DNA of 64,000 nucleotides from Leucaena leucocephala. Its lineage: Eukaryota; Streptophyta; Magnoliopsida; Fabales; Fabaceae. Of this stretch, positions 10,916 to 22,140 are shown one piece after another; position 1 is the stretch's first letter; every line of letters starts with the position of its first letter. The DNA is taken from NCBI GenBank assembly GCA_037074615.1, contig CM073569.1, positions 6,454,001 to 6,518,000 of the forward strand, given 5' to 3'. A program made the translations under genes and the position numbers. The notes beneath the pieces are model-generated. The model ran no database searches. It worked only from the letters and a program-made list of their open reading frames with translations, and was not told the origin of the DNA.

Positions 10916-12234
10916 GAAAGCATGAGTGCCATAAAGTATATGATAACCTTATTTCGTAAGTCCTTTTAATTTAACAATTTTTTTATTTACAATCGGCAAA
11001 GATCTACTTCGTTAATATACTATAGGGTGACATTATAATATTGATTCATAATTTTTTATATAAATATTGAACAAATATCTCTTTAAACATTAGACTTACC
11101 AAACATTGTTACAACAATTAATTGATCAATATAATTTCTGCAAAATGTAAGACCTTTTCTCTCATTACACACAAACAAATAGGAAAGTGGATATCATGTC
11201 TACAAGTTTCGTGGAACAATTTTTCTCTACAATAAAAAAAAAAATTGCCCATTCTTTTATTTTCCTTTTTTTGTTGAATTACTTTTGAATTGATGTGAGT
11301 ATGTTTTTTTAATTATTTTATATCTTATAAAAACTTAAATGTCACTTAATCAACATTCACATCATCTCTAATTAACCAATTATTAGTTAAAGACTAATGT
11401 CTATAATTGAGAAAATTACAGCGATCGGCTTAATAAAAAAATTATACATAATTGATTAAAAATCAAATAAAACTATAAGAAATGAGGAATTAATTTATTC
11501 ACTGAATCACTTTGGGTATGTTTTTTAAGTATTATAAAGCATTGTGGGGGAATCTAAAAACCGCTGACTTATATGGGAGTGCTTTTGCTTTTATGTTGAA
11601 TTGTGATGGCCAAATGTATAGTAAAGTTAAAAGTGTGAGAGATTGCATGCACATTTTTGCAAGCACAAAACAAGAGCTTTCTCCATCATGATCTAAAGTG
11701 TGTTCTCTATGTCTCTCTGTCTTTATCCTACCAAACAATTTGGTACACACTATGACTTTGGCCTCTCCATTCTTATCATTTCTCACTAAATCCAAACGCT
11801 TTATGCCTTTGTGGTGTGCCCTATATCTCACTTCATTTTCACTTTCTCTTATACCCATTTTCAATTCCCTCTCTTACTTTTCCAATAATTTTATTTTAAT
11901 AGAATATAAGTGTGAGTGTGTATTTGGGGAATATATATACAACGTTAGGAAGGGGGGAAATGCATATCCAAATCTTACCAAGGAGCAAGATATATTACCA
12001 TTGTCATATTTAGGTTATTAACAAGAGACTGAATCCAAATGATGATTATTGCAGAATCTAAATCTTAAGTAGTTTTGCCTATTTTGTAGTTACTCGATTC
12101 AACTTTGTCAAAAATAGGTTTTGATATAAGATTTATTTTTAACTAAAGGTTGCGCCTTCTTTAAAGTACCAAGGTAAAAATCACAAAGTAAAATGTATCG
12201 TTGGTGTAATACTATCTTTAACTTATAAAAGATA
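10916..12234. other. Intergenic stretch
   Basis: Two overlapping opposite-strand frames (11,532-11,864 minus and 11,698-12,021 plus) cover a CT-rich patch. Neither shows a domain, signal or splice context that supports a gene. No other feature recognised. Confidence 0.3.
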
Positions 12235-12495
12235 GTCACCCTTCGATCCTTAATATGTAATCTATTTAACTAATTTGATTAAATTAAATAAGTTAGTTAA
12301 AATAAAATGGTATTTATAAAACACAATAATCATCTTCCTTAACTCACTCTCTCCTTCTCTTATTTAATTATTGTTAGAAAAATATCAATAGAGATAATTT
12401 AAAAAAATTAATAAATATAAAAAGATAAATTAGTTTTATATTTAGAACTCATATTAATTTTATAATTAAGTTATATATTAAAGATCAGAGGAATA
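12235..12495. mobile_element. Stowaway-like MITE
   Basis: The left end CCCTTCGATCCTTAATATGTA and right end TATATTAAAGATCAGAGG pair as imperfect inverted repeats of the CTCC(N)TCC...TTAATAT type. The interior is AT-rich with no coding potential. Boundaries are good to a few bases. Confidence 0.5.
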
Positions 12496-12639
12496 ATTAA
12501 CAATCAATAAATCTCTTTAGACAAAATTGCCATTTACTAAATGGGACTTTAAATAACTTTAAGAGAATTTAGATAAAGACACATAAGAGTTTCTTGTAAA
12601 ACATGCTTTAGCATAATATATATATACACACACACTATA

Positions 12640-12760
12640 GTCCAAGAGTTGACTGGATCAATACAAGCATAACGTTAAAAAAAATTGAGGCTCGATTCCA
12701 TCTTGTTAAAATAGATATATGAATAGAGACATCTTAGTTGTATAACTTTAATCTGATTAG
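12640..12760 (+). mobile_element. SINE family C copy
   Basis: A core of AAAATTGAGGCTCGATTCC (B-box-like) followed about 45 bp later by GAGACATCTTAGT is shared, in order and spacing, with 27,640-27,760. A tRNA-derived SINE is the likeliest reading. Ends are approximate because I found no clean target duplication. Confidence 0.5.
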
Positions 12761-13174
12761 TTGATTATTTAGATATCTAATAGTAAGATATATCAGATAC
12801 CATTTTACCAAAGTATTATAAAAAATATATATACATGTGTGTACGTAGACATGTATATTTAGTTAAATGAATAAATTTTATTAAAAAATTACTTTATCTC
12901 CTAGCTAGCCGCTTTTGGTATTTGTTGCTATAGGACAAAAGAAGCATAATTATGCCTTTTGAAAACGATCTTATCATTATTACATAATAATTGGGAAAAT
13001 GTTTTAGGCTGTCAAGCATAGCTAGCCAGAAGTATTTGGGAGGAAGGATTCTCTCTTCCTTTTCGTCGCAAGAAAGAATTGGGCATTGTGGAAATAGTAA
13101 GAAGTGTGAGACACATGTGAACCCATTAAAGGAACAATATTGTGTTGTGTGTACTTTTTTAGGCGTAATCAATG
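12761..13174. other. Intergenic stretch upstream of SINE B1
   Basis: A 123-codon minus-strand frame (12,894-13,265) runs through this stretch into the SINE and carries no motif, so I do not call it a gene. Nothing else recognised. Confidence 0.3.
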
Positions 13175-13185
13175 GGAATTTTGAT

Positions 13186-13374
13186 ATCAACAGGGGTTGG
13201 TACGAGTGATAAACGGCTCGGTATCGCTTAAACGAGGTCTCGAGTTTGAGCCTTGGCATACACAAAAAATTTATGTTGGGAGACCAGCTACTATAATCAG
13301 GTGCGCGACGCGGGTCGAATCCAGATATAATCGAGGTAAAGCTCCGGTAAATCGGGTGGATAAAAAAAAAATTA
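13186..13374 (+). mobile_element. SINE family B copy 1 (189 bp)
   Basis: An 11-bp target duplication GGAATTTTGAT flanks the copy (13,175-13,185 and 13,375-13,385). Near the head, TGGTACGAGTGATAAACGG resembles an RNA polymerase III A box. GGGTCGAATCC near 13,313 matches the B-box consensus. The copy ends in a GGTGGATAAAAAAAAA tail. It is the best preserved of three family members in the window. Confidence 0.75.
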
Positions 13375-13385
13375 GGAATTTTGAT

Positions 13386-14277
13386 GAGCGGGTGAGTGCA
13401 ACGTCTTTGACTGGACTTGTTTGAAATATGGTGTGGTAGTTAAGATTTAAGAAAGTAATGAAGTGAGAATATAGGCATGCGCGTTCGAATTTCCAAGTCT
13501 TCTTTTATACAACCAAGGAATTGAATGTGTATGGTTTTGGAAAAAGATTGTCCTTTGTGACAGCCTAGATATATAGTTCAAAATGTTGAATTTTGCTCGA
13601 GTTTTTTTTTTGTTAAATTAAAACGTTGTTGTCATCTCAAATGCTCAATCATTATTAATAATAATGTGTTGTACGCCTTCATGGAAGTTGTTATTTCATG
13701 AATGTATAATGATGTATGTTAGGAAAGTTTATAGTATCAAATAAACTCCTTTTAAAGTCTTTTTTTTTAGAGAAGGATTTAGGTTGAGTTAAATTTTAAA
13801 GATTTAATCTTATCATCATGGTATTAAAACTCAATTAGGATCAGATTAGACTAGTTGATCCAGTCAATAATTTTAGATAAATCAATCAGGTTAAATTTTA
13901 TATTTTTTTTTCTTTCCCTTACTAAGCATAAAATAAAATTATTTCAAGTTAAAAAAAATAGAATTCATCATATTTATATTTTAGTAACTCTGTTTTATTA
14001 TATTATATGTAGTTTTATATATACATATTTCATTTATTTGTGGATTAATGACTCTTATTTAAATATTACTCCTTTTAGAGTTATATATAAGTTTGTGAAT
14101 TTTTTATATTTTAATTAATTATATTATTTTAATTATGATTGGGTTAACCTTAATTTAATTATAGCCAAACTACTAATCATTGAATAATCACTATCTCAAA
14201 CAATTCAATAACCATAGTTTAATCAAAATAGCTTTTAAAAAACTTTAGCTCAATTTAACAAATGTCCATTTTATAAA
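13386..14277. other. AT-rich intergenic stretch
   Basis: An 87-codon AT-driven frame near 13,855-14,118 looks incidental. No gene, RNA or bounded repeat recognised. Confidence 0.3.
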
Positions 14278-14557
14278 GGATAAAGTAGTATTTAACCTCC
14301 TAATATTACTTTTTTAATAGTATATTCAGTATTTTAATTTTATTTATGATACATCTAGCATTTTGATATTATTTTTTTAATGCATTCAACACATAATATT
14401 ATTTTCTAATTATACCTAGCACTCTAATCATATATATGATTTAAAGTACTGAATATATTATAAATAAAATAAAAAAATATATTAAAGTGCTAAATTAATT
14501 ATAAATAAAATTAAAATAATAAATATAACTTAAAAAAATACAGAATTCTACTTTACC
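14278..14557. mobile_element. Foldback element with GGATAAAGTA/TACTTTACC ends
   Basis: The left arm (GGATAAAGTAGTATTTAACC, then TTTTAATTTTATTTAT) is the approximate inverse of the right arm ending TTCTACTTTACC. The whole 280 bp forms an imperfect hairpin. The terminus and the TAATTTTATTTAT segment are shared with 25,655-25,930, so the two are probably one family of non-autonomous foldback transposons. Confidence 0.5.
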
Positions 14558-14732
14558 TTTTGCGGACTTTAAACCACACACCCCCTAAATTCCTCAATCA
14601 TTTCACTTATATACATATTCTATCAAACCCCATATGATGTGAAAGATATTGTCATATTAACATTCAAATACAAGATACAATAGTAGAGTATAATGTGGCA
14701 AATCGTTTAGAGAGAGCGAGAGTAGATGGTGT

Positions 14733-14927
14733 TTTTTTTCTCTATAGTTCACTAGAATTTTATCTCGACTATATTTAGATCTGATCTATATCACGCACTT
14801 AGTTATAGTAGGTGAGTCTTTCAATAATTTTTTTTTTGTATACACTAAAATTTAAATTTAAAATTTTATTTAAGCGATATCAAACTGGTTAGTACTCATA
14901 CCTTAATACTCAAATCAACTCTTATTG
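14733..14927 (-). mobile_element. SINE family B copy 2, reverse orientation (195 bp)
   Basis: The reverse complement aligns with copy 1: GATATCGCTTAAA near the head, the TGTATACAAAAAAAA spacer, AGATCAGATCTAAATATAG at the B-box region, and an A-rich tail. An 11-bp target duplication GTAGATGGTGT flanks it exactly (14,722-14,732 and 14,928-14,938). Confidence 0.75.
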
Positions 14928-14938
14928 GTAGATGGTGT

Positions 14939-15932
14939 CCATTACTCAATGATGCATAGAAAGGGGTAGAAATGGAGGATGAGGGGAGATTGGACCATAT
15001 GGCAGAAGTACACAAGAACCAATGTTCATGCCCCACTAAGTGGCCAACGCATATACGTACACCTCTCTCTCTCTCTCTCTCAATAATTCCCCTAATGAAT
15101 CCAAAAAGTTGCCCATAAAAAGCTCTTTCTTTCTCTATTGAGCTTAGTGATTTTAGTTTTCAGTCCTTCCCCCCCCCCCTTCTCTCTCTCCATCAATCAA
15201 ATCAAAATGGAAATGATAACAAATATATAAAATGTATGATCATGAAAACTCCAAGAGCCTTGGAATCCGAGTTAGTGGAGTTTTTTCCATTCCCCACAAA
15301 CATGCATGCCCTCCCCTCCTTACTCCTTAAATCTTATTTCCCCCACTTCTCTTTCTCTCTTCCCAACAAATCACACCAAACAGTTAATTACTCTCTCTTC
15401 CATTTTTTATTTCAATAAATTTCTTTAATTTTTCATTACTCAAATGACATAAAAAATTTATTTGGAATTTGATGAGAGACGTATAACTTTTTAAACATAT
15501 AAAAAATTTCCTAAAAAAACAACATTAGACATATCTCATGTCTAAAAAGAGAAAAACATGTTGTTTAACTTCAATAATTTTTTTAAAAAGATTTAATATA
15601 TTTTTGGTTTCAGAAATGTTCTTGTTCAATTTAAACACATGAGATAAAAGTTCTACGTAATTTAAATAAAACCATTTTCTATGCATGCTGATTTTAAAAA
15701 TAAAAGAAATTCTATATAACTCACATTTAATTTTAAAATGTTTTACATTGATCATAAATTTTTCTTTAAAATACTAAAATAAGATATATTTTTATACTAA
15801 AATAATATTATTATTTTTTTAAATACCTACCCATAATATTATATCCTCATAAGACCAATCTAACTATCCTTTTTCACCCTAATTATTAAAAAAATAAAAC
15901 TAATAAGAAACGAAAAGCTAAAATCTTGCCTT
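14939..15932. other. Intergenic stretch, partly CT-rich
   Basis: Pyrimidine tracts, including (CT)n near 15,064-15,082 and a C9 run near 15,170, resemble plant leaders, but no supported coding frame follows. A 76-codon minus frame near 15,525-15,755 has no motif. Confidence 0.3.
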
Positions 15933-15938
15933 TATATA
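15933..15938 (+). promoter_or_regulatory. Candidate TATA box of a short-peptide locus
   Basis: TATATA inside TTTATATACG is followed after about 30 bp by a CATCATACTCTTCTTC pyrimidine-rich stretch, a typical plant transcription start context. The first ATG lies about 110 bp downstream. Assignment is by pattern only. Confidence 0.4.
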
Positions 15939-16103
15939 CGACCCATCATGTCCCCTTCCTTGGCCCTATGCTTTGCTCATCATACTCTTCTTCTTCTCTT
16001 CTTCCTCCTACTCTCTCCCCCCCTACCTTAGCTATCTTCATCTTCTTGAAGATGAATCATAGCCTAAACGGTGTGTTCCACAGTCCCGGTGGCGGCAGCG
16101 GTG

Positions 16104-16235
16104 ATGGCGAAGGATGTTATGTCCGCCGGAGACGGCGGTGGCGGCAGTGGTGATATCAAAAGGAAGCAACAAAAACACAGCAACCAACAAAAGGCTTTGC
16201 AATTACGCTCTCCTGAGTTTCTAGCCCTCCGATGA
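16104..16235 (+). CDS. Possible 43-residue small protein
   Basis: An ATG at 16,104 opens a 43-codon frame that starts MAKDVMSAGDGGGGSG, continues with a basic, glutamine-rich stretch (DIKRKQQKHSNQQK) and ends SPEFLALR before TGA. The stretch is far richer in G and C than its neighbourhood and sits behind a TATA box and a CT-rich leader. A 34-codon frame beginning at 16,050 overlaps its start and would act as an upstream frame. I recognise no family. It could be a genuine microprotein, the first exon of a decayed gene, or a non-coding transcript. Confidence 0.3.
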   Translation: MAKDVMSAGDGGGGSGDIKRKQQKHSNQQKALQLRSPEFLALR

Positions 16236-17372
16236 GAGAGAGAAGGGCAGAATTGGGAGATCGTTATTATTGCATTGCGGGGAATTGAGGGTAGCGGTCC
16301 GAATTTCATCTCTTAACTTCTTCCTTTCTTAGTTCTCAAGTCCTTAAATTTTCTTTTAATTCCTTGTTTAACCCTGGGTTTTGTGCTTTATTATGGTTTA
16401 GCCACTGATGATTCCACTGTATTTTTTTTTATTTTCTGATCAAAGCATGGGATGTAAGAGATGCATACGAGGTTATAGCTATGGATTTGTGAGATGGGTT
16501 TGGTTCAAAGTTTGGATTTTTGGCACTATATTTCATGCTTGAGGGGTTTTGATCTCTCTCTCTCTCTAGAGAGAGAAAGAGAGAGAGAGAGAGACTTGGT
16601 TTGTTGTTAGTATTCATGCTGCTGCTTGGCATGCATCACTTACACCCATCAATGATATGTATTTTTATTTTTGCTTTTTTCGTTGTTTTAATGAATATGA
16701 TTATATAAACAAAAAAGGCTTCCTTTTTTCTTTTTCTTCTATTTTTTTTTTAAATTTCTTTGTTTGTTTTGTTTCATTCTTTGTCTGTCTCTGTGTCTTC
16801 ATAGCTTTTGATTTAATTGATTTCTCTTCCTCCAATGGAAGAAGATGCAAAAGCAAAGCAGAGAGACAATGATGGCTTACCAAACCATAAAAGAAAAATG
16901 AGTGAGAGTGAAAAAAAAATGTTAAAGGTCGTCACAGAGTTATGACTTTGGTGAAACAACAAATTAAAGTTTCTCACTTCTCGACTTTCATAATTATATA
17001 TTACTATTATTGTTATTTGATTTACCCACTTCACGTCAATTTTATCTGAAACTGACACAAATGATCATCAAGCTATTTTGAATTGGATATGATAACACTC
17101 GAATTTAACCCAATCAGATATCCTAATAAAAAGAAATGAATCAAATTATGTAGACCAAACATGGAATAATATTAGTACTAACTTTTTTTTTTTTTGAAAG
17201 TTCGTCGATTCCTAAAAATATAAAGTGACATGAGTTTATTCTCCAATTTTTCCAAAGTGGGGTTCTAATTTAATACTTTTGGTCCATATCACAGAAATTC
17301 CTAATGCTACTGCTCTCTTCTCTTTTCAATGGTTTTCTATAGGTGGCAGAGTTTTTTTTAACAAAAAAAAGC
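16236..17372. other. Downstream part of the short-peptide locus and spacer
   Basis: T-rich, UTR-like sequence, a 31-codon frame at 16,447, and a (TC)n/(AG)n microsatellite hairpin at about 16,551-16,592. No supported gene. Confidence 0.3.
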
Positions 17373-17700
17373 AGAAAGATATAAAAATACCCATAAATTT
17401 GTAAATCTCAATTAATAACCCTAAAATAACTTAATTACAGTAAGGTCTTTAAGAACTAATTTGGGATTAAATTTGTAGCGAAATTATCTAAATGACCTCA
17501 ATATAAAATTTGAAAAATGAAATGACATAATAGTTTAATTGTAACAATTTTAATTTATCATATGAAAATCACAACCAAGGCAATGAATGACAACTAAAAG
17601 AATTCAAGTAATTTTGGTACAAAATTTAATCTCATACTCGTCTCTAACGACTTCATAGTACGTAATTAGGTTATTTGGGGGGTATTTTTGTATATTTCTC
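17373..17700. mobile_element. Foldback (long-inverted-repeat) element
   Basis: The left arm runs from AGAAAGATATAAAAATACCC; the right arm ends GGTATTTTTGTATATTTCT. Arms of about 110 bp match inversely, including GGGATTAAATTTGTA against ACAAAATTTAATCTC. No coding potential. Probably a MULE-like MITE; I could not define the target duplication. Confidence 0.5.
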
Positions 17701-18199
17701 TAAAAAAATCAAAAGAATGAAGGATATGTATGTATAGTTTGAATAAAAATTATCTCATCAATAACAGTTTGCAAGCATTGAGACTGGTACGAAGTTGGGG
17801 ATGCATACGGCAACTTGATAACTAATACAAAAAAAAAAAAAAAAAGAATTTCTAAGTGAAACAAAAAGGCTTGCATGATTGGCTCAACGTTTCATGGTTA
17901 TGATTTTGTTGAGTTGTTTAATCAAAAGGACAAGGCTAGTGTCTTTTTTATTTTCAATATTTGCACAAACAATAAAAAAGTTATTAATTGTATGCCTTTT
18001 GACATTAATCACTCCCAGTCACATCTCCATCCCCATATATTTATTTAATAATAAAATTAATAATAAGATAGTTGTTGATTTCTCCAACTCTATATAGAAA
18101 ATAGGGAGAAAGAAACAAAAGGTATCCAAATATGTAATTTTTTTTTTGCATAAATTTTTTCATAAAAAAATTAGGATTCATCTACGATCTAAGAGTAGG

Positions 18200-18735
18200 G
18201 CAAAATCTCTCAAATATAACCAAATATGCAAATCTAAATCAGAAGCCAAAATGGCTTAATTACTCTAGAAATTAATCTGGGATTAAATTTTACGATTAAA
18301 TTACTTAAATTACCTTAATTTGAAATTAAAAAAAAAAAAAAACTTATCAAAAGACAAGGATAACTAAAGCATAGTAACAATTAGTTTCACAAAAAAATTA
18401 GCTTCTGTTGGCAAGTATTAATATGTTGCTAAATATTAATGACAACGATAATTTAATAAATAATAATTTTAATTTATTAAATGATAACAATAACTAAGGC
18501 AATGCTGACAAGTGAAATTAGTTGTCACTACTTAAGTAGTTGTTATGATTTGATAAGTTAAATTTGTTATTTGTTAAAATATTGTCATTTCATTTTTTCA
18601 AATTAAGGGCTTTTAGGTAATTTTATTATAAATTAATCTTAGACTGGCAGTCCCTCCTAGGAACTTCTGAATAATTAGGTCATTCTAAAAGTCATGAATT
18701 GAAATTGGCATCTTTGTAGTATTTTTTTTGTCTTT
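18200..18735. mobile_element. Second foldback element related to 17,373-17,700
   Basis: The left arm contains CTGGGATTAAATTTTACGAT and TTACCTTAATTTGAAATT; the right arm contains the inverse (CAAATTAAGGGCTTTTAGGT, TTATAAATTAATCTTAGA). Several arm strings match the element about 0.8 kb upstream. Arms are roughly 130 bp. The middle is AT-rich and non-coding. Confidence 0.45.
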
Positions 18736-19405
18736 CTTTTTAGAAAATATGTTTAGTTCCTAAAAGAACTTTTTCTTTTCTTTCTCACTTTCTTTGATTT
18801 TGCCAATGTTTTTTTTTTCACTTCTATCATCTTAGAGCTACGCAGTTAACATGTTTTTGTTACTATTAGCTCCTAATAATTTTGTTTAACAGGGGAAACT
18901 CAATGTAGCACAATTATTTTATTAATAGGAATTCAACATTCAGAGTCAATATTTTTTCCTGAACTTGAGAATATTTTTTAAACAATATATCATCAAAATA
19001 ATATAGGAGACAGCATTTCAAGATGCTAGGAGGGAATGTTAATTAGAGTTTAATAAAATTTTAAAATATTCTTTGCTTCAGTGTTAAAAATAAATAAGTC
19101 CATTTATTTATGATTATTGTTTTATTAAGACTTTATTACGTGAAATGTTAATGTATAGATACTTAATATTATAAATAGAAAAATGTTAATAGCAAAAAAA
19201 ATTTAACTTTTAAGATATTCATATAGGAAGAGTATCAATTTAAAAAAAAAATTAATGTACTCAAAACCAAAAATCTTTAATTTGAAATAATAAAAAATAC
19301 TTTATTTTTCTTATATATTTTAAATTTTTATTCCTGCCTCTGGGCTTCAGCCTGTTTATTCTTTCTTTTCAACAGCCCATTGATTCTCACTTCTTCCTTT
19401 TCCTC
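18736..19405. other. AT-rich intergenic stretch
   Basis: No gene, RNA or bounded repeat recognised. Confidence 0.3.
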
Positions 19406-19423
19406 TAATAAAATTAATTAATA

Positions 19424-19676
19424 CTCATCGTTCGTAGGTTCAGTTAGTGAAGGGATGAGATATACGATTATTTAGAACGTATTCGATCCAAGGAGTATCA
19501 CTGTATTGTGATTTCAGTCATAGCAGCTCCTGGGTACCTATATTTACACCTGAGGATAATAGACGACTCGCCCTACCCGATATTAGTATGTCTTAAGAAG
19601 AAAGGAGACTTCTCTCTGCTCTTAGATAGATCGTGGGTAAGCTCAATCTTTTTTTAAAATTTTTTATATAAAAAAA
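19424..19676 (+). mobile_element. SINE family A copy with perfect 18-bp target duplication
   Basis: TAATAAAATTAATTAATA lies immediately before (19,406-19,423) and after (19,677-19,694) this 253-bp copy, fixing its ends. It starts CTCATCGTTCGTAGGTTCAG, has A-box-like TTAGTGAAGGGATGAG, a B-box-like GTATTCGATCC, the conserved ATAGACGACTCGCCC segment, and a short TATAAAAAA tail. Long exact duplications and an internal tRNA-like promoter are the marks of a tRNA-derived SINE moved by LINE machinery. Confidence 0.8.
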
Positions 19677-19694
19677 TAATAAAATTAATTAATA

Positions 19695-19772
19695 TAGCTT
19701 TGATAGAGTAGTTAAGGCATGTGGCTGCTAAGTACATGGGGTTTCTCATGAGAGTTCGAATCTCTTGGCAAC
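19695..19772 (+). repeat. tRNA-Ser(GCU)-like sequence, probably a pseudogene or SINE head
   Basis: TAGTTAAGGC resembles a serine-type D-arm, CTGCTAA is a canonical anticodon loop for GCU, and GAGAGTTCGAATCTCTT forms a good T-arm with the B box GTTCGAATC at 19,754-19,762. A variable region of class II length is present. The acceptor stem does not pair (the TAGCTTT side against GGCAACA) and the anticodon stem has a mismatch, so a functional tRNA is unlikely. It directly follows the SINE target duplication. Confidence 0.45.
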
Positions 19773-20129
19773 AATTGTATTATTTTTCTCCCCAAGAAAA
19801 ACTCTAGTTTCTTAACTACATTGTTCTATGATCATTTTTACGGTGATCGTAACTCTTCCATAAATATATTTGGAAATAAAAATACACTTTACTCATTTTT
19901 AATATACTGAGAGAATTTAAACATCACGGATGGATTTTTTTTTATATTGCAATTTATGCCTCTAAATACGTAAGCATCACGATGTAAAATTCCTTATTAA
20001 ACATTTGGGTGGACTTCACTTAGAGCTAGAGGAGTTTGATTAGTTTTTGCTTGATAGAACAAAAAAAACAATTATGGTTAAATTAATTTCAAAAGACTCT
20101 CTTTTTATCCACACTTCAAATAGTTAGGA

Positions 20130-20249
20130 ATACATACATACATACATACATACATACATACATACATACATACATACATACATACATACATACATACATA
20201 CATACATACATACATACATACATACATACATACATACATACATACATAC
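20130..20249. repeat. (TACA)n microsatellite, about 30 units
   Basis: An uninterrupted 4-bp repeat, TACA/CATA, fills about 120 bp without a visible error. Confidence 0.97.
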
Positions 20250-20640
20250 CACTCTCGTCTTATATATAAGTTTATTTTAGCTAAAAAATTTAGTCCTTAA
20301 TATAAGTTCATTTAGAGGGATATTAATGGGTGTCTTCTAATTTTACCCTTATTAAAAATAGATAGAGAAATTGTGGTTAATACTTATTCTTAAATAGGAG
20401 CAAATCTAGAAAAAATTCTAAATATAAGACATATTAAATGACTTAACTAATCTTTCTTAGTATGTGAACATTAATTAAGATGGACTTACAAATAAGACTA
20501 AAGTGGTACATACATACATATACACACACACACACCCAATGTATAAAGCAACAAATGAACTATGTCACTCATTTTTTTAGACTATGTGAAATCTGAAATG
20601 CACATAATCTCATATCTAATTTTATTTTATTATAATAGTA

Positions 20641-20718
20641 CTTCTCTGGTCTTAAATATAAAATATAATTATAGTAAAATGTACTATAAGTTAGGTCTTA
20701 TATTTAGGACCGAAAGAG
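20641..20718. mobile_element. Very short Stowaway-type MITE (78 bp)
   Basis: CTTCTCTGGTCTTAAATATA and the inverted right end CTCTTTCGGTCCTAAATATA pair along most of the element, which is nearly all inverted repeat. TA flanks both ends (20,639-20,640 and 20,719-20,720). Confidence 0.65.
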
Positions 20719-21427
20719 TAATTTTTTTTACATATCTAAAAGACTATGTTAGATTCAAGTATTGTCAGGCTCAATTAAAAGTATCTCTCCTAAAAATATT
20801 TTTTATATTTAGATGAACTTGAATTATAAATCTTATATTTAAGTAACTAAAGCCCTCCTATTAAGAACAATGCCTATTGGTTATTATTATAGTAAGTTGT
20901 AATAATTGTAAGAGGAAAATATTAGGAATATCATTAAACCCAACCCAATTCTCTCATTTATTTTCGCCGAATAAAACACAAGTGTTTATATATAAAAAAA
21001 AAGGGGTCATCAAGGGCACACTTGTCTTACTGGGCCCTTGCAAGATATTTTTGGCCCAAGCTGTTGCAACGGTTTGGGAGAGCTACCCTAAAAAACACAT
21101 TTTGACAAAAAAAAAAAAAAGACACATTTCATACTTATGTCATAATGTAGCATTTGCAAGGTTTTGGGAGAGGCTACCCCTATTAGTCTGATAATATTTA
21201 AATTTGATGTACTTAGATAATTATATAAAAATGCTTTATTTCTAAACATAACTTTAGACTCATTTTGTGATCTAACAATTTGTATATATTTTCAATTTAC
21301 AACCTCTCACTTACTTACAAAATAATGTTATAAATAGAGGCAAATCTATAAGATCTCACTTATAGAGAAATTTTTATTTTACTATTCTACAAGGCCAATT
21401 CCCACTTTCATATATCTTTTTTTCTTA
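20719..21427. other. Intergenic stretch with a short direct repeat
   Basis: GTTTGGGAGAGCTACCCTA near 21,072-21,092 recurs as GTTTTGGGAGAGGCTACCCCT near 21,161-21,182 in the same orientation, each preceded by a TTGCAA string. A 104-codon frame across this stretch has no motif. Confidence 0.3.
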
Positions 21428-22140
21428 AGTGCTTGTTTGGTTTTCAAGGAAACTATGGTTTGAAAAGCTCTTTTGGGCCAAACCATGGTTTGGGCAAAAT
21501 ATATAAAATAACATTTAAATATCTAAAAGACCTTATAAACAAAACCATAATTTTAGATAATTTTTTTGAAATAGTTTCTAGGTGAAAAAAAGAGCTTATG
21601 AGTTATCCAATGACTATTTTACTCTTATTTTTTCTGACACTCTCCTCTGTCCTCTTTCCATTCTCACTCTTTTGCCGAAACTTTTTGCTTCACTATCTCA
21701 GCTCCTCCGTCGTACGTCTTTGCTACTCTATCATCCATCATCGTTCCTCTGTCATTCATTGCTACGCCTCTATTGAGCGTCGCTGGTCTGTCGTTGTGTT
21801 CGAATGTAGACGTCTTAAGATCTCTTATCAGCTTCAAATCTCGGTGGGAGCAGTAACAGCGGTGCAGAGGAGGCGGATGACGGAGGTGACGATAGAGAGA
21901 AAGAAGGAGAGGAGGCAGACGGAGAGAAAGTCGTCGGGAAGTAAAGAGGAAGAAGATGAACAATAAGCTAATATTATTTATTTATTTATTTATTTATATT
22001 AATACACTTTTTAGTAATTTACAAATCACAAAACTCATTCTGATAATAACCATCATAATACATATTTTATTTAGAACTAATTTTTTTTAAATCACTTATT
22101 CTCCATAAGAACTTCTCTAAAAACTAAACTAAATATATGC
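21428..22140 (+). mobile_element. TGTTTGG-family MITE with an unusual GC-richer insert
   Basis: The left end GTGCTTGTTTGGTTTTC, the ATCCAATGACTATTTTACTC segment and the TTTTTAGTAATTTAC segment occur in the same order as in the other family members. TTA or TAA flanks both ends. Where the others carry a simple CT-rich tract, this copy has about 320 bp (21,640-21,965) of more complex sequence with overlapping 99- and 122-codon frames on opposite strands, possibly captured host DNA. The right terminus is decayed. Confidence 0.45.

Noticed and set aside
11690..11730. miR156-like star arm (GTGTTCTCTATGTCTCTCTGTC)
   Set aside because: No mature-strand partner lies within hairpin distance, and the match is mostly CT-repeat.
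11532..12021. Overlapping 107- and 110-codon frames on opposite strands
   Set aside because: No domain, signal, splice or codon pattern supports either; each is the antisense shadow of the other in a CT-rich patch.
12894..13265. 123-codon minus-strand open frame
   Set aside because: It crosses into SINE B1 and has no recognisable motif or homologous feel.
19695..19772. Functional tRNA-Ser gene
   Set aside because: The acceptor stem does not pair and the anticodon stem is mismatched.
20130..20249. CRISPR-like array
   Set aside because: It is a pure tetranucleotide repeat with no spacers, in a plant nuclear genome.
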